Source of the DNA: Venturia oleaginea
Lineage: Eukaryota; Ascomycota; Dothideomycetes; Venturiales; Venturiaceae
Reading direction: 5' to 3'
Length of the DNA stretch: 64,000 bases
NCBI GenBank assembly: GCA_013176395.1
Contig: JABMLP010000001.1
Coordinates: 372,001-436,000, forward strand
Part shown: one piece after another, positions 34,861 through 46,748 of the stretch
Position numbering within the stretch: position 1 is the first letter of the stretch
Layout: every line of letters begins with the position of its first letter
Translations under genes and position numbers: made by a program
The notes under the pieces: generated by a model
Told to the model about the DNA's origin: nothing
What the model saw: only the letters and a program-made list of their open reading frames with translations
Database searches by the model: none

Positions 34861-34926
34861 GATCGAGATCGCTACATTTCTACCAATCCATTTTCGAATC
34901 TCGATAGAAACTTATCGACGTTGATC
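34861..34926. repeat. Foldback element copy 9 (66 bp)
   Basis: Left arm GATCGAGATCGCTACATTTC then TACCAATC; right arm GATAGAAACTTATCGACGTT then GATC. It overlaps the 3' end of the weak gene model on the minus strand. Confidence 0.5.
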
Positions 34927-35272
34927 TGATATTGACAGACTCTAAAATGAAAGGGATACTTGATATCTGGACATGGAAGGAGAATTTGTGCAATCGGTCC
35001 ATGTCCCGTCTCCGGCCCCCTGGCTGTGTTTCGGGAGAAACGTCAAGCCGGACACGATACTCGTATGCTTGGGCCGCTATCTTCTCAAAGATGGCAGGCT
35101 TGTTAATATCAATGTTAGGGATGCGGCTTATTAGAGAGAGGAGTGATGGGCAGGTTTTGGGAGGTTCAGAAGATGTCAATGTTGTCCGCACAAACTTTGG
35201 GTGGAGAGACGCGGCGAGACCCTGCCGCTGCTTTCTCTCGATCTGGTCAAGCTCGTGTGGGGAGAGATTCAT
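34880..35272 (-). CDS. Hypothetical protein, weak
   Basis: A 130-residue frame from the ATG at 35272: MNLSPHELDQIERKQRQGLA, then PSLLSLISRIPNIDINKPAI and a basic QPGGRRRDMDRLHKF. The first 100 residues look protein-like; the last 25 are translated from a foldback element, so the true end may be altered or an intron missed. No family recognised. Confidence 0.33.
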   Translation of the reverse strand: MNLSPHELDQIERKQRQGLAASLHPKFVRTTLTSSEPPKTCPSLLSLISRIPNIDINKPAIFEKIAAQAYEYRVRLDVSPETQPGGRRRDMDRLHKFSFHVQISSIPFILESVNIRSTSISFYRDSKMDW

Positions 35273-35468
35273 GGATGGAAATAACCAGCAGCAGTACACT
35301 TCGCTTTGAACAATCTTTTATATCATATCCTGCTCAATTATATAGCATCCTACCTTGACCAAACCATGTGAAATAATCCTTCCAACCGAAACCCCCAATC
35401 CTTTCCACCCGTCCCGCAGTTGCGCATCCTATTCAAAATCAGCCCTCGCGCGACCTGGCATAGCTAGA

Positions 35469-37732
35469 ATGAGCTTTGAAGACGACGAAGATAATGGTAT
35501 AAACCCCGGCAAACAAACTAACACTCTAATTTCTAATTTTGCATAGCCTCTGGCGACAATTCTTCCGAAGAGGGCGATGTCGACGAAAACATGGATGACG
35601 TCGATGATGGGGATGCAGAGGCCGATGCGGATGGGGATGGGGACGATGGAGAAGGAGATGGAGACGATGGAGAGGGCGAGGACGGCGATGAAGAAGGGGA
35701 TGAAGATGAAGGAGACAATGACAACGACAACGACAACGACAACGACGAAGATCAAGATCAAGACGATGCAGAATCCCCTTCAGCTTCGCGACTACAGAAT
35801 CGCGGGTTGAGTAGACCTTTGCCCTCCCCTCGACCTCTTACAAACGGCACAACTGCAGGCACTCCTCAGCATAGTCGACATCCTTCTGCAGCGAATCCTT
35901 CGGTTTCCCTCACCTCTCCCTCCCCAAAGCCGTCCTCAGTACTCGGCCTTCCTTACCAAGCAAAGATACGTCCAGAAGCGCTCTCTGCCTCCACGTATGA
36001 TATAGTTCCTACAATCGCCGCTCCACAGAGCACGTCTATCAATGCAGTAGCAGCTACGCCGGACATGCGCTGGGTCTTCACAGGAGGCTCGGACGGTTAT
36101 ATTCGGAAGTACAATTGGCCTGATACCGCGAATGGGAAGCTCATGCTCACGGTTGCGCAACGTCATCCCTTTGTGGACAGTGTGACAAAAGCTGGGGTGC
36201 TTGCGAGTTACTGGGAAAATGAAGAGTCGACCAGTAGGCACCGACATATTCTCTTTTTCGGATTTTAATGCTAATCTTATTGCAGATGACACGCCTTCGC
36301 GACAGGGTTACGATGAAGATATGTCCCGATCTCCTGTTTATTCATTATGCGTACCAAATCATGGACTGTGGCTCCTCTCGGGAACAGAATCAGGCAACAT
36401 CAACTTACAAACAGTAAGGCATAATGAAGGCACTCGCATACATACTTTGCGAGAACATAAATCTGCTGTCTCGGTTCTGTATCTTGCTCCCGACGAGAGA
36501 TCTGTTCTGTCGGGCTCCTGGGATAAGACTATTTTGGATTGGGATCTTAACGTGGGACAGATCAAGCGATCGTTCACAGGCAGCGGCGGTCAAGTATCTG
36601 CCATTGAACCACGACCACTGTCTAAACTACCCGTTCCAGAAGAATCCGGAACGTCGAACCTACTCAGTGGAACCTTCAGTTCCAACAACGACGCAAAACC
36701 AAAGGCAATCGGAGGGCTTACCAACGGAGCCATTGGCGATGACCTGTTCGGTGATGATCTTCCGATCGAGACCGGCCTACAAGATGCAACAGCTGAGCAA
36801 GACGATGACATGAACTCTTTGTTTGGAGATGATGATGCTGATGGCGGCGGCATGGAACCTCCAATGCAGCTCGGCGATGACGAGGATGATGAGTTTTCGA
36901 GAGCCATCGCTTCTGGGTTACAGCAACCGGATGAGGAGGATGTGGCAGGTGATGTTGACATGGCGGAGTCCAGTGGTCCAGTACAATCTCCAGAAACTGC
37001 CGTAGCAGACACCAACATTCCCGACCAATCCACAACGGATGTACCTCAAACTCTGGTCAATGGAGACAAGTTAGAAGAGACCGTGCAAGCGAACGGCTTG
37101 CCTCACTCGGAAGAGTTGGAGACAAGAGCAAACGGAGCATCTACAGACTCGGATAAAGGACCGGCTTCTGAGACGACCTTCCTTGATGCCTGTCAGGACG
37201 GCACGATCCGTGTATGGGATCGCCGACAGCCCAACCCGATTGCTCGCATAACACCACCCCGAGGTACTCCGCCATGGTGTATGAGTGCTTGCTGGTCCCC
37301 AGATGGGAACATGATATATGCGGGACGGAGAAATAATTCCGTCGAGGAGTACAGCCTGCACAAAGGACTGCGAGAGCCCAGTCGGACCTTTAAATTCCCA
37401 GCTGGGTCTGGTCCCGTGAGTGCCGTTCGAACTATGCCGAACGGCAAACATCTTATCTGGTATGTATCATTCTCTGTTCCTAGTCGCACTTCCACTGACG
37501 TGTAAATAGCGCGTCCTATGATATTCTGCGACTTTACGATCTCGAAGCACAACCAGCATCGCGTCATTCGCCGGTCCCTTTCCTCATCATTCCTGGTCAC
37601 CGGACAGGTATCATTTCTCAATTGTATATCGATCCGAGTGCCACTTTTCTTATCTCTACTGCCGGCAATCGTGGTTGGGAGGGCGCGGGCACTGAGGTTT
37701 TACTGGGTTACGAAATCGGTTGCATACCGTGA
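35469..37732 (+). CDS. spt8: SAGA complex WD40 subunit Spt8
   Basis: Exons 35469-35496, 35547-36233, 36286-37459 and 37510-37732 (introns 50, 52, 50 nt) encode 703 residues. A very acidic start (residues about 1-75, with an Asp-Asn run coded by a GACAAC microsatellite) is followed by the WD40 propeller. Landmarks are MRWVFTGGSDGYIRKYNWPD, RHPFVDSVTKAGVLASYWEN, SVLSGSWDKTILDWDLNVGQ, LDACQDGTIRVWDRRQPNPI and a final LISTAGNRGWEG with LLGYEIG. An acidic, low-complexity insert splits the propeller, as in other Spt8 proteins. Spt8 binds TBP in the SAGA coactivator. Confidence 0.94.
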
Positions 37733-38650
37733 AAAGGGATGCGTGCAACTAGTAAAACGGTCACACGATGCCTGGTATATGTTTCGTTACTACACAATAT
37801 GGACGTTTGCTGGGAAAAAGAGGATATACCCATTACGATCTGGCGCTGGGTGTTTTTAAGGAGAGGGACTAATCTGCAATCATCATCTAACAGAGAAGGA
37901 AATCATCGTTCTTCAAAGGCGCGTACGCGACCTCGTCACATGTGTGATACTATCATTCAACGACATTTTCCAGGAGAGGTCGGAGATTTTCAGAGATAGC
38001 ATCTTTCTACCCCTGCGTCTTTCCTGGGCATTTTCTTGGTACACGGCAGCCGAGACCCATGATTGGCCACTCGGAGACCATGACAATGGATACCAACCAT
38101 GGCGATAACAGTGGCTCTGTTTCGACCGGCATCCCCATCTTGAAAGGCTTATTTCCTTCCCAACTTGTGGCCCCTGCAACCTTCCTCCCGTACTAGGAAC
38201 GTGGACTAGCCTTTTTGAGCAGCTGGTACAAAGATTTTCCCACGAGCTCATGTCATTCTTCGGTATTCAAAGCGCCACTACCTGACTCGATTTCTTATCG
38301 AGTTCAGCAAACAACACGGTTGGCGACACGACCCTAGCCAATCGAGTCGTGTTGCCGATCCATTGTTTTTGGAAGTTCGTACTTCAAGAAGCCTTCCTTT
38401 CTAGCTTCAATCCCAGGTGCCCACCCTCGGACCGGATCCCCCTTCTGCCACGCCTGCGGTATGCTCCATAGACTAAGAGGAAGCCTGGTAGAAGACCTGT
38501 TGAACACGGGCTACGGTGTGAGGACTTGGGAGCGTGAGAGAGATAAGGGTCAAGATATAAACATGGCCTATATGCCCTTCAAATATTTTCACGCACTCAG
38601 CCTTCTCATATCAAGGCCGTTTCGACTTGCACTATTACCATTCCTACATC
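37733..38650. other. Intergenic, no gene seen
   Basis: Between Spt8 and the metalloprotease. It contains short frames only and a near-palindrome CGATTTCTTATCGAGTTCAG...CAATCGAGTCGTG around 38287-38350. It should hold the protease promoter, with a TATAAACATGG-like stretch at 38555. Confidence 0.5.
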
Positions 38651-39690
38651 ATGAAGTCATTTTTCTCTTCTATCCTTGCGGCACTTCCGTTTCTCGCTTC
38701 AGGTCATGTTCTTCAACCAAGATCACAACGTCGTGTCTGCGGTAACGAAAACTTCGAGATACCCGTCACGCTGAAGAACCTTCATAATCGACTATCCTCC
38801 GGCGCCAATGTCGCAACTGCAAACTTCTCTGCTGAAATTCCAACATACTTCCATATCATTTCATCCACAGCCAACCAGAACATGGTCACGGACAAGATGG
38901 TCGCGGATCAAATAGCTGTGATGAACGCCAATTATGCTGGCACCGGATTCAGTTTCAGCCTTGTTGCCACTGATCGCACAATCAATGACAGGTGGGCCTC
39001 GCAACAAGCTGAGTCGGCTATGCAGAGGGCACTAAGGAAAGGGACATATGGTACTTTGAACATGTATTTTTTGACGGATATGCCTAGGCCACTTTTGGGA
39101 CAGTGCGTGTTCCCGCAAGCAAATCCTTCGGCTGCGTATGTATTACCATTTCTTTCCTCATACAAATGCTGGAGCGTTGAGTATAGAGAAGACTGTAAAG
39201 TGCCCACTCATGGCACTAGCAGAAATTTGTGTGGTTGTTCAAGTCAAGCTAACATACCCAGTGTCATCGCCCAAGACGGCTGCGAAATTCTCGCCTCTTC
39301 CATGCCTGGCGGCACAATGGCAAAATACAACCTCGGTCTCACCACGGTCCACGAAGTTGGTGAGCACGCCTTCCCCTTTCCTACCCCCATCCCTAAGAAA
39401 TACTCCTCACTGACTTTGATTGTCAAGGCCACTGGCTCGGTCTCTTCCACCCGTTCCAAGGCGGCTCCTGCACCAGTGATGGCGACTCGGTAACAGACAC
39501 TCCGTGGCAACGCGACCCTACTTATGATTGTCCTGCACTTGGAAGCAAGGATTCGTGCCCTGATGCGCCGGGCGTGGATGGAACTAATAACTATATGGAT
39601 TATGCGGATGATGCTTGTATGAATACTTTCACGCCCGGGCAGGTTGCGAGGGCGGGGACTGTTTATACTGCGATGAGGGCGGGTGAATAG
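38651..39690 (+). CDS. Secreted M43 (pappalysin-type) metalloprotease
   Basis: Exons 38651-39135, 39262-39359 and 39428-39690 (introns 126 and 68 nt) encode 281 residues. An 18-residue signal peptide (MKSFFSSILAALPFLASG) and a short pro-region precede IPTYFHIISST. The zinc site HEVGHWLGLFH (residues 192-202) is created only by removing the second intron, which splits the Gly195 codon. NNYMDYADD supplies the Met-turn. Conserved Cys pairs fit an exported enzyme. Fungal M43B proteases are secreted endopeptidases in nutrient acquisition and host contact. Length and order are complete. Confidence 0.92.
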
Positions 39691-40382
39691 ATGTTTGACG
39701 GTCGAGATGGGTATGTAAGGGTGGGTAAATAGTCATGGTTGGGATGTTTGGAGTTTGGCGTGTGTTTTTGGGAAGTTATGGTTGGACGTTGGAAGTGTGG
39801 TGGAGATGAGCTTTACAACCTTTTTTTGTGATAATGTGAGAATTGGGGTGGGAGATGATTGGGGAATTAGATTATGATCTAGACAGCCTTCATATTCAGC
39901 CTCGTATTCATCCTTGGACCCAGTTTCGGTGAAGAAACAAATTTTGTGGTTTTCCATCCTGTCACCTGACGTCGGGATGCATCGACCTATTGGTAATTCA
40001 AGCACCCAATCAGAGGCACCCAAGACCATCCAATAGCAAACATGGTGATAGTGACTCCCTCGCTTAATGGCCCACCTGGCATCACCACAACCAAAGTCTG
40101 CCACTTCGGCACTAAATACCATCGCAATCGGAACATCTCGTATCTAGCAATCGGGCCGACGGGGGCTACTTGCGGAGAAACGGGCGCAATCTCTGACCCG
40201 AACGTGAGCGATGAGTCTTTTCGAAGTAGCTGTAGGCGAGCATTTATTGCGCCTCCTCATAGCCGCCTCCATGGCGCTGTGGAGACGATACTAAAGCCCA
40301 CTTCCGTCCAGAACTTCCCTTGGATGACAGGCTTTCGTGCAGACTTGGCAACACTGCCATTGCATACACCCCTCCAGGCAGC

Positions 40383-41650
40383 ATGTCCGTCAGCAAAAAC
40401 TCCTTCCAAACGAGTTTCGTGCTCTCTGCGCCAGATGGTGGACGACCTCTTTTCACGAATACTCCAGCTGGATCTCAGAGTATCAGAGTAGTCAGCACCT
40501 ATCTCAATGAAGGCGCTGCGAACGTCATCTGGCAGATCAAGCCTGTTGGTACTGTTCTCTTGATGGCTTCATCTCCAAGTCCTAACGCTGAACTCCTTCA
40601 GATGCTCAGAATGTGCCTCCAAACCACCGTCCATTTTTGGAAGGCAAACTTCTTCGGTTAAGGAAAGGCGTCAAATCTTCATCATACACAGGCAACAACG
40701 TAATACCTCCTCTCATGCCCACAGAACAAGTCTTTGAATATTACGACCAGAAAATGAAACCTCTGTTCGGAAAAGATCAACTCGTCGAGCAAATAAAGGT
40801 GGCCATCTCACCATCTCTCATCACCTCCTGCAATGAAGTCCTCGACAGGCTGGAATCAGATCATCAGCGACATGAGAAGCGCATCGGCTGGCGCCTTGCC
40901 CAAGATGATGTTGGACTGTTGATGATGTCCATGGCATCCACTCCGAATACTCTCAAAAGCATAGAATTCAAACCAAAATGGCTGGCTCAATCTCCCACGG
41001 CTCCTCCAAATTCTGTCCGATGCCGAACGTGCGCATTATCAGCTTTGCGCAACAAGAAACGTCAAGTCTGTCCGTTGCGCCTCACAAGATTGGAGAGCCC
41101 GCCGCCTCCATCGACTCCGAACTTCACACCACCGCCCTGGGTCGACACGTCACCAGGATCCCGCGAATCGCCAGAAGTGACTCGGGCACTATCGCAATTC
41201 TTCAACAAGGGTAAGGGTCACTATGTTTTGAGTCGGCTGAGAGAGGATCAACTCTCTCTCGATCCCAAAGGTGTATCGAAGCTCTGCGAACCGGCTCCAA
41301 TCCCGCACAAAGGCCCCGGCCACGGTCCTGCACAGCCTCGATCCTCAACAAAAAAGGAAGAGATAGCCAAGCTCAGCATGGCCATGACTTTGCGCGACTG
41401 CACATTCTTCGTCAATGTTTCACATGATGAGAAAGGTCAGATTGTCATTGATGGCCGCTTGGCAGATCTCGACCCTAAAAGCGGCGACGATGCGAAGAGA
41501 TTGGGGAAATGGTATTGGGATGAAATAAATTTGGTGGAGCAAGGGTGGTATACCGGGACTGGGTTGGGAGCTGAAAAGGAACAAAGAAAAGAGGAGTGTT
41601 GGCTTTGGAAAGGGAAACCGAAGCCGGCTGTGCTTCAGGCTGGGAGATGA
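40383..41650 (+). CDS. ipk1: Inositol-pentakisphosphate 2-kinase
   Basis: Exons 40383-40548 and 40602-41650 (53-nt intron, CTAAC branch) encode 404 residues. Marks of the family: VSTYLNEGAANVIWQIKP near the start (nucleotide loop), GKLLRLRKG right after the intron, and FKPKWLAQSPTAP followed by VRCRTCALSAL for the zinc and inositol phosphate site. DCTFFVNVS and DLDPKSGDDAKRLGKWYWDE are near the C-terminus. The enzyme makes phytate (InsP6), needed in mRNA export. The frame is open upstream to about 40320, so a longer N-terminus is possible. Confidence 0.9.
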
Positions 41651-42494
41651 TAATATTGGGGTTGGGTTCATGTATTACTATGGAATTAACATTGGGACTA
41701 TATGGATTTGATGAGGTAAATGGGACATGGGACTGATGTGGGCATTGAAAGGGAAGTAAAGGAGAGGGGTCGGCTACGGATGGAAAGGAACTGAGGACAA
41801 CCATACTTCAGCCCGGAGGATGATGAACTCGACATCGAAATCGATGTATAATATTAATACCTGGATGAACCGCGGCGAGAGTCCACTGTGGCAGAAGAGC
41901 GGAATCGCAAAATAATAATATTTTACAAATTCTCTCCTCTCCTCTCCTCTCCTCTCCTCTCCTCTCCATCATCTTCTTCTACCAATTCAAGACTCAAACT
42001 CAAACCCCTTTTTACCCTTTCCCCTCGTACCCCGAAATAGCAAATGTCTAATCTATGAAGTACGATACCGTTCCCAACCCACATCCGCGTCGACGCGTAT
42101 ACATCCATATTATAAGCTATATCCGCCATCAGCGGGACCGTTGACAAGCTCTCGAGCACTGCAGTATTCAAGAAAAAGGGCCCGGTGGATAATTGTGTAT
42201 TAGTCTCAATGAGAGATTGTTAATCCCTTGAGAAGGAGCGAGCGAGAGAAAAAGGTGATGAAAATGGTGCAGAGGGGTGATGTGGTTCATGAGGTGCATG
42301 GTTCGATGGTCGATGTTGAAATGGAGTTAAGTAAGAGAGGTGAGATGGGAAAGAGGATCGAGAGAGGAAGAGAGAAAGGTCAACGAGGGGAAATACTGGA
42401 CTATTCTCTCTAAACCACTTTACTCACGATTAAGAAACAGGTCAGATCACATCGCGTCAAAGTGCAAGATTGAGAAGAGATTCAAAGACACAAC
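41651..42494. other. Intergenic, no gene seen
   Basis: The 3' regions of two convergent genes. It includes the pentanucleotide microsatellite listed separately and a single ATCGATGTATA motif at 41841. The open frames are short and of low complexity. Confidence 0.6.
41931..41967. repeat. Microsatellite (TCTCC)n
   Basis: About seven uninterrupted copies of TCTCC. Confidence 0.95.
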
Positions 42495-45400
42495 CTATTT
42501 TACATCTACATTCCCTTGATCCACTCCCTCACCCCCCTCATTCCCCTCATCCTTAAAATAAATAACCGCCCTCGATCCCCTCCCACTAACAACAACCCTA
42601 TTCCTCCTCTTCACCATCCCCTCCCTGTAAACGCGTTTCCTCCTAACAATAACAAGCTCGCCCTTCAATGTCCTCGCCAACCCACCAACACGCATCCTAA
42701 ATCTACCCTTCCCACCCCTCGCGGCCCAATCAGTCACAGCCCTATCCCAATTCTCAGTGTTCACGCGCCTAGCTTCTGTCCTGCGTCTATGACCAAGCAT
42801 GGGATTTGGACCGAAGAGAGCGCGCACGATGGTGCGGCGGTAACTGATTTGTTGGGCGAGAGTGAGCTCTGGGTTTGATTGGAGCTCGGAGAGGATGGCA
42901 TGGATTGTCATGTAATGGTCACCTGTGAACCCTGGGTGGTGTTGTGCCGTGACGTTTTGACTCAATTTTTGCTCCTCAGACATCAATGCATCTGCTTCCA
43001 ATTCAAAAGATGTGACGTCGTTGTCTGCGAGTCGGCGAGAACTTATTATCTTCTCGACATTGTTCCACTTTGTGCCATCATCCTTCGACTTGGGCAGGAG
43101 TAGCTTCTTGGGAAACAACGGCTGACCTTTCCAGGTATCTAGGACACCACGCAGGCATTCTTCAAACGAGTAAGGATTCACCATCTGACCCCGTCGATTG
43201 ACATTCCGCCATGAAATAGTCGGACTAAACAATTGCCACAGTCGTTGTCTGATAACCTTTCTCACAACGCCAGTATCCACGTGCGCACCTTTCTGGCGGA
43301 GCTCTTCGACAAAACGGACTCCTCGAAGGAATGTGGCATCGGTCGGCGGTGGCTTGATATGTGACGGCCATTGAGGAGATGAATTGTGTCTAGAGTATCG
43401 CCTTCGCTCGGTGTTGTCCTGTAGCAAATGTGTGCCCAATTGGAAGCCCCATGAGACAATTGCTTGTACAGCAGCAGCGTTGAATAGCTGGCGAGTGGGG
43501 TGAGCCGGGTGTCTTGGGTCTAATGCACTTGCGAGTTGTGGATCGATATCGTGATCAGCAAGAATGGGGTCTCGCTGGGCCTCAGTCGAGGGTGATGGTG
43601 AAGGCAACAGGGCCAGAAGCTTGCTTGGCGGGGAGTAAAGCTTTGTCAACCGAACGCAAACATGCACCATAGATGAGAATCGACCAGTCATTCCATACCG
43701 TCGGATCAGCTCTCTCCAACAACTTGATGGCAGAAGTTGCCCCTTATTTGAGATCTGAAAGAAAAGATTTGTGACAAGATTCAAGTCGTCGAGACTGGTT
43801 CCACTTTTGGGCCGACCAATAGGTCGCCGTCCAGAGCGACGAGGGGCAAGAAGTTGCCTCAGCATGCACTGAAGAGAATCCGAAGTAATTTTTACCTTTG
43901 CCAAAGACATCTCAAAGATGACTTGCTGAATTTTTCTTCGTTTTCTCCACGCGTGTGTTTCTGCTTCCTGGCGGATATCTGTGGATCTGCTTCGCAAGTA
44001 GTGTCGTAGAAGCAGATTCCACGATTCTTGATTGGGATCCTCCTCAAACAAGGTCAGAATCGTCAGAGTCCTATGAACGCTGTCCCAATCATCGTGGGCA
44101 AGATATGAGGCCAACAGCTTTCTTTGGAGAGGCATGTCTTCGAGCACATCCGGGTGCTGATCGCTGTCAAGTAAACTGCGAAGAAGATTACCACGACCGT
44201 CTTCTGAAAGTTTTGAGACAGCTCGTGAGAAGACAGAGTTCCCAATCGAGATACCGGCAGCTCGCAGATCCTCAATTTTCTGCCTGACAACTGAAGGTTC
44301 AGCTTCTTTGCTGACCATTTCCCTGAGAGCTAAGGGACCAATAGCTTGAATGCCGAACATCCTGAGAGAGCTAATGACAAGAGCGGTGGAGAAAGCCTTG
44401 GTCGCAAATAACCTGGCACAGAACTCATCGGTAAATGTCTTGGGGCCGATACCATGTTTCTCGCCCAGTATACTGTACACGGTTTGGCGGTTGAGTGCAA
44501 GACTGCCATCAACGCGACGTACTGTAGCGCCCGAATCCAGAACAGTCGTCTTTGGAGCTGCAATATGGTCCATCAATGAAGTAGCAACAACCCGGTTGCG
44601 AAAGCGATGGAAACGATCCATCATGGGTGAATTTGAGACAGTTGCGGACGGTAGGTCGCCACGAGTGAACAATTTGGTGTGCCACAGTAATGCATCGTGA
44701 TACCTGCGATGACTGACAAGGCGCGGCACGATGACATCGTATATGGGATCAGAATCTCGCCAATTATCGGTGTACAATTTCATGAACATGGCCAAGCTCT
44801 GGTCAGATGCTGTAGCGGAGCCTACCAAAGAGCGAAGAGCATCTTGAGGAATCGTGTAAGCTTTTTTGAATTTCTTGTGCCATGCAAATGTGTCTTTCGA
44901 AGCTTGTGCAAGTTGATGCCCAACTATGTGCTCATACAATGGCTTATAGACATCCCCTCTGACATCTCGAACTTCCAAGGCGTACTCGAAAATGTCGTCA
45001 TGTAGCTCCGGGTTCATCAAAAATATCTTCCACATGTTCAGCGCCGCAGGACCTTTTGTTGGAACATGCATGCGCCTGTCTTTCCTCAATTTTCGCCATG
45101 TAATGGCGATTCCTTCTTTTTTCAGAGTTCTGGCCATGGATTGTAGCAATGCAAGCAACTCAACAATCTCTTCCATGTCTTCACTCCGTTCGTAATTATA
45201 GCCCTGGACGCGTAACCTGGCCTCAAAATCATGCCCGTCCTTCCAGATGCCTATCTCCATTCCGGCTCTTGTATGAGGTAGGTCGTCGTTTAACTTAGTT
45301 GTGAATTTTCTCATCATTCCAGCTCTTAGTTTGATAGGCTCTATTCCTGACGTTGAGAAGTATGTGCGAACCAGCGGTTTCGCATCGAGAGGAACCTTCC

Positions 45401-46052
45401 TGACTAGGCAGCCTTCAAGAGGCTCTGCGGCTCCAGGCTCTCCTGGAAGAAGATAAGGCACGAATGGTGCTTCGGATTTGCTTGGACGAGCAGGTTCGGT
45501 GGTCGTGGGTATTGAAGTCGACGTGGGCTCCGTCTCTGGATCGCGTCTCGCATCAACCTCTTTCTTGAGATCGTCCAGAGAATTGGTCCCAATGACATGG
45601 CGAGTGCCCCCCCAAGTCCTCTCAGGGCTGACTGGCCATTCCTTCACCCTTTTAGAATCATCCTTGACATGTTTTGGATTTCGAAGTCCCTTTGGCGGCG
45701 AGCGGTCATGGCGAGCCAGATTGAACAGTTCCGACTTGCGGACAAAGCGTGTAGGCGTCCCTCCCGGGCCACCTCGCTCGTTGTGTGAAGTCTTTTTTCT
45801 GCCACTGTCAAGCGGGATCTCGACGTATAGAGGTCCCTTTATGCGAGTTTCGATTGAGGCATCGGAGCGAGGAGCATCAGGCTCAGCTGGGTCCTGAGGA
45901 AGGTTTGGTTGAGTTTGCCATTTCGAATTGGCCAAGCGTCGATTGCGGGTGTATCCGATCGAGAAGGCTTTTTTGGAGGCAAAGCTATGGACTCGTGCGG
46001 TCTTTGAGCGACTAGCAGGCCTGGCGTTGAGCCATACCAGGGCCGTTTGCAT
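42495..46052 (-). CDS. Pentatricopeptide-repeat-like mitochondrial protein
   Basis: An intronless 1185-residue frame. The first 30 residues (MQTALVWLNARPASRSKTAR) are rich in Arg, Ser and Ala with no acids, a typical mitochondrial presequence. The body consists of helical pairs of about 35 residues, for example AMFMKLYTDNWRDSDPIYDV with VIVPRLVSHRRYHDALLWHT, and CWRELIRRYGMTGRFSSMVH. The C-terminus is very basic. The pattern fits fungal PPR proteins that bind mitochondrial RNA, but repeats are diverged and I cannot assign an ortholog. Confidence 0.65.
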   Translation of the reverse strand: MQTALVWLNARPASRSKTARVHSFASKKAFSIGYTRNRRLANSKWQTQPNLPQDPAEPDAPRSDASIETRIKGPLYVEIPLDSGRKKTSHNERGGPGGTPTRFVRKSELFNLARHDRSPPKGLRNPKHVKDDSKRVKEWPVSPERTWGGTRHVIGTNSLDDLKKEVDARRDPETEPTSTSIPTTTEPARPSKSEAPFVPYLLPGEPGAAEPLEGCLVRKVPLDAKPLVRTYFSTSGIEPIKLRAGMMRKFTTKLNDDLPHTRAGMEIGIWKDGHDFEARLRVQGYNYERSEDMEEIVELLALLQSMARTLKKEGIAITWRKLRKDRRMHVPTKGPAALNMWKIFLMNPELHDDIFEYALEVRDVRGDVYKPLYEHIVGHQLAQASKDTFAWHKKFKKAYTIPQDALRSLVGSATASDQSLAMFMKLYTDNWRDSDPIYDVIVPRLVSHRRYHDALLWHTKLFTRGDLPSATVSNSPMMDRFHRFRNRVVATSLMDHIAAPKTTVLDSGATVRRVDGSLALNRQTVYSILGEKHGIGPKTFTDEFCARLFATKAFSTALVISSLRMFGIQAIGPLALREMVSKEAEPSVVRQKIEDLRAAGISIGNSVFSRAVSKLSEDGRGNLLRSLLDSDQHPDVLEDMPLQRKLLASYLAHDDWDSVHRTLTILTLFEEDPNQESWNLLLRHYLRSRSTDIRQEAETHAWRKRRKIQQVIFEMSLAKVKITSDSLQCMLRQLLAPRRSGRRPIGRPKSGTSLDDLNLVTNLFFQISNKGQLLPSSCWRELIRRYGMTGRFSSMVHVCVRLTKLYSPPSKLLALLPSPSPSTEAQRDPILADHDIDPQLASALDPRHPAHPTRQLFNAAAVQAIVSWGFQLGTHLLQDNTERRRYSRHNSSPQWPSHIKPPPTDATFLRGVRFVEELRQKGAHVDTGVVRKVIRQRLWQLFSPTISWRNVNRRGQMVNPYSFEECLRGVLDTWKGQPLFPKKLLLPKSKDDGTKWNNVEKIISSRRLADNDVTSFELEADALMSEEQKLSQNVTAQHHPGFTGDHYMTIHAILSELQSNPELTLAQQISYRRTIVRALFGPNPMLGHRRRTEARRVNTENWDRAVTDWAARGGKGRFRMRVGGLARTLKGELVIVRRKRVYREGMVKRRNRVVVSGRGSRAVIYFKDEGNEGGEGVDQGNVDVK

Positions 46053-46724
46053 TGAAGGGAGTTATCACTAGGCAAATTAATCCCGACATTGCATCGGGAC
46101 TCGTCGCACGTCGCGGAATCAATTGGAGGGGAGCGATGGTTGCTGGTGTAGGGGACGTGAAATGTAAAGAAAAAGCTTTGGTGAGGATTGTCCGAATATA
46201 GCATGGGCAGTTTAGGAGGGACCAAAGCGACTTGGACAAAATACACGAAGCTTCCCAGCTGCGACCACATCTCTTGATGGAAATTGACATTACTACTCAA
46301 TTCTCTTCCGCTATTCTCGGCCTCGCTGATCATTTCTCCAACCAACCGCTGATACATTGAAGAGACCGGCTTGAGTTTCTTGAAGGCATCCATTACAACC
46401 AGCCGGTGCAGATGAGCTGGAAACAGAGCTACGAGCCTTGTCGATGCTCCTGTATTCTTCATGCCAGAGTTGTCTCTCTCGCTGCGAGTCTTACGAGTAA
46501 ATTTCGCTTGTGCGGAGCTGTGGGTGGCCTAATATTAAACTCTCAGCCATGAGGATAATATCGTCTCAATCCTCCATTCCCGTCATTCTCACTGTGGCAT
46601 ATTCGCTTCATCAAATATAATTCTTTCACCAACAGCGAGTCTCACTATTTCCTCTTATCATGATACCTACCATATCAATCTCCTTGATTAGATGCGATGT
46701 CCGAAACGTAGCCCGAGTCTTATC

Positions 46725-46748
46725 GACGACGACGACGACGACGACGAT
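46725..46748. repeat. Microsatellite (GAC)n
   Basis: Eight GAC/ACG repeats between the PPR-like gene and the phytase gene. No gene is supported between 46053 and 46946 on either strand; several short frames overlap there. Confidence 0.85.

Noticed and set aside
19411..34926. Foldback repeats as a CRISPR array
   Set aside because: Copies are scattered over 15 kb, palindromic and without regular spacers, and the genome is eukaryotic.
45839..46462. 207-codon minus-strand frame overlapping the start of the PPR-like gene
   Set aside because: Its second half is the PPR gene read in another frame. The first 80 residues are plausible but unsupported, so it is more likely 5' leader.
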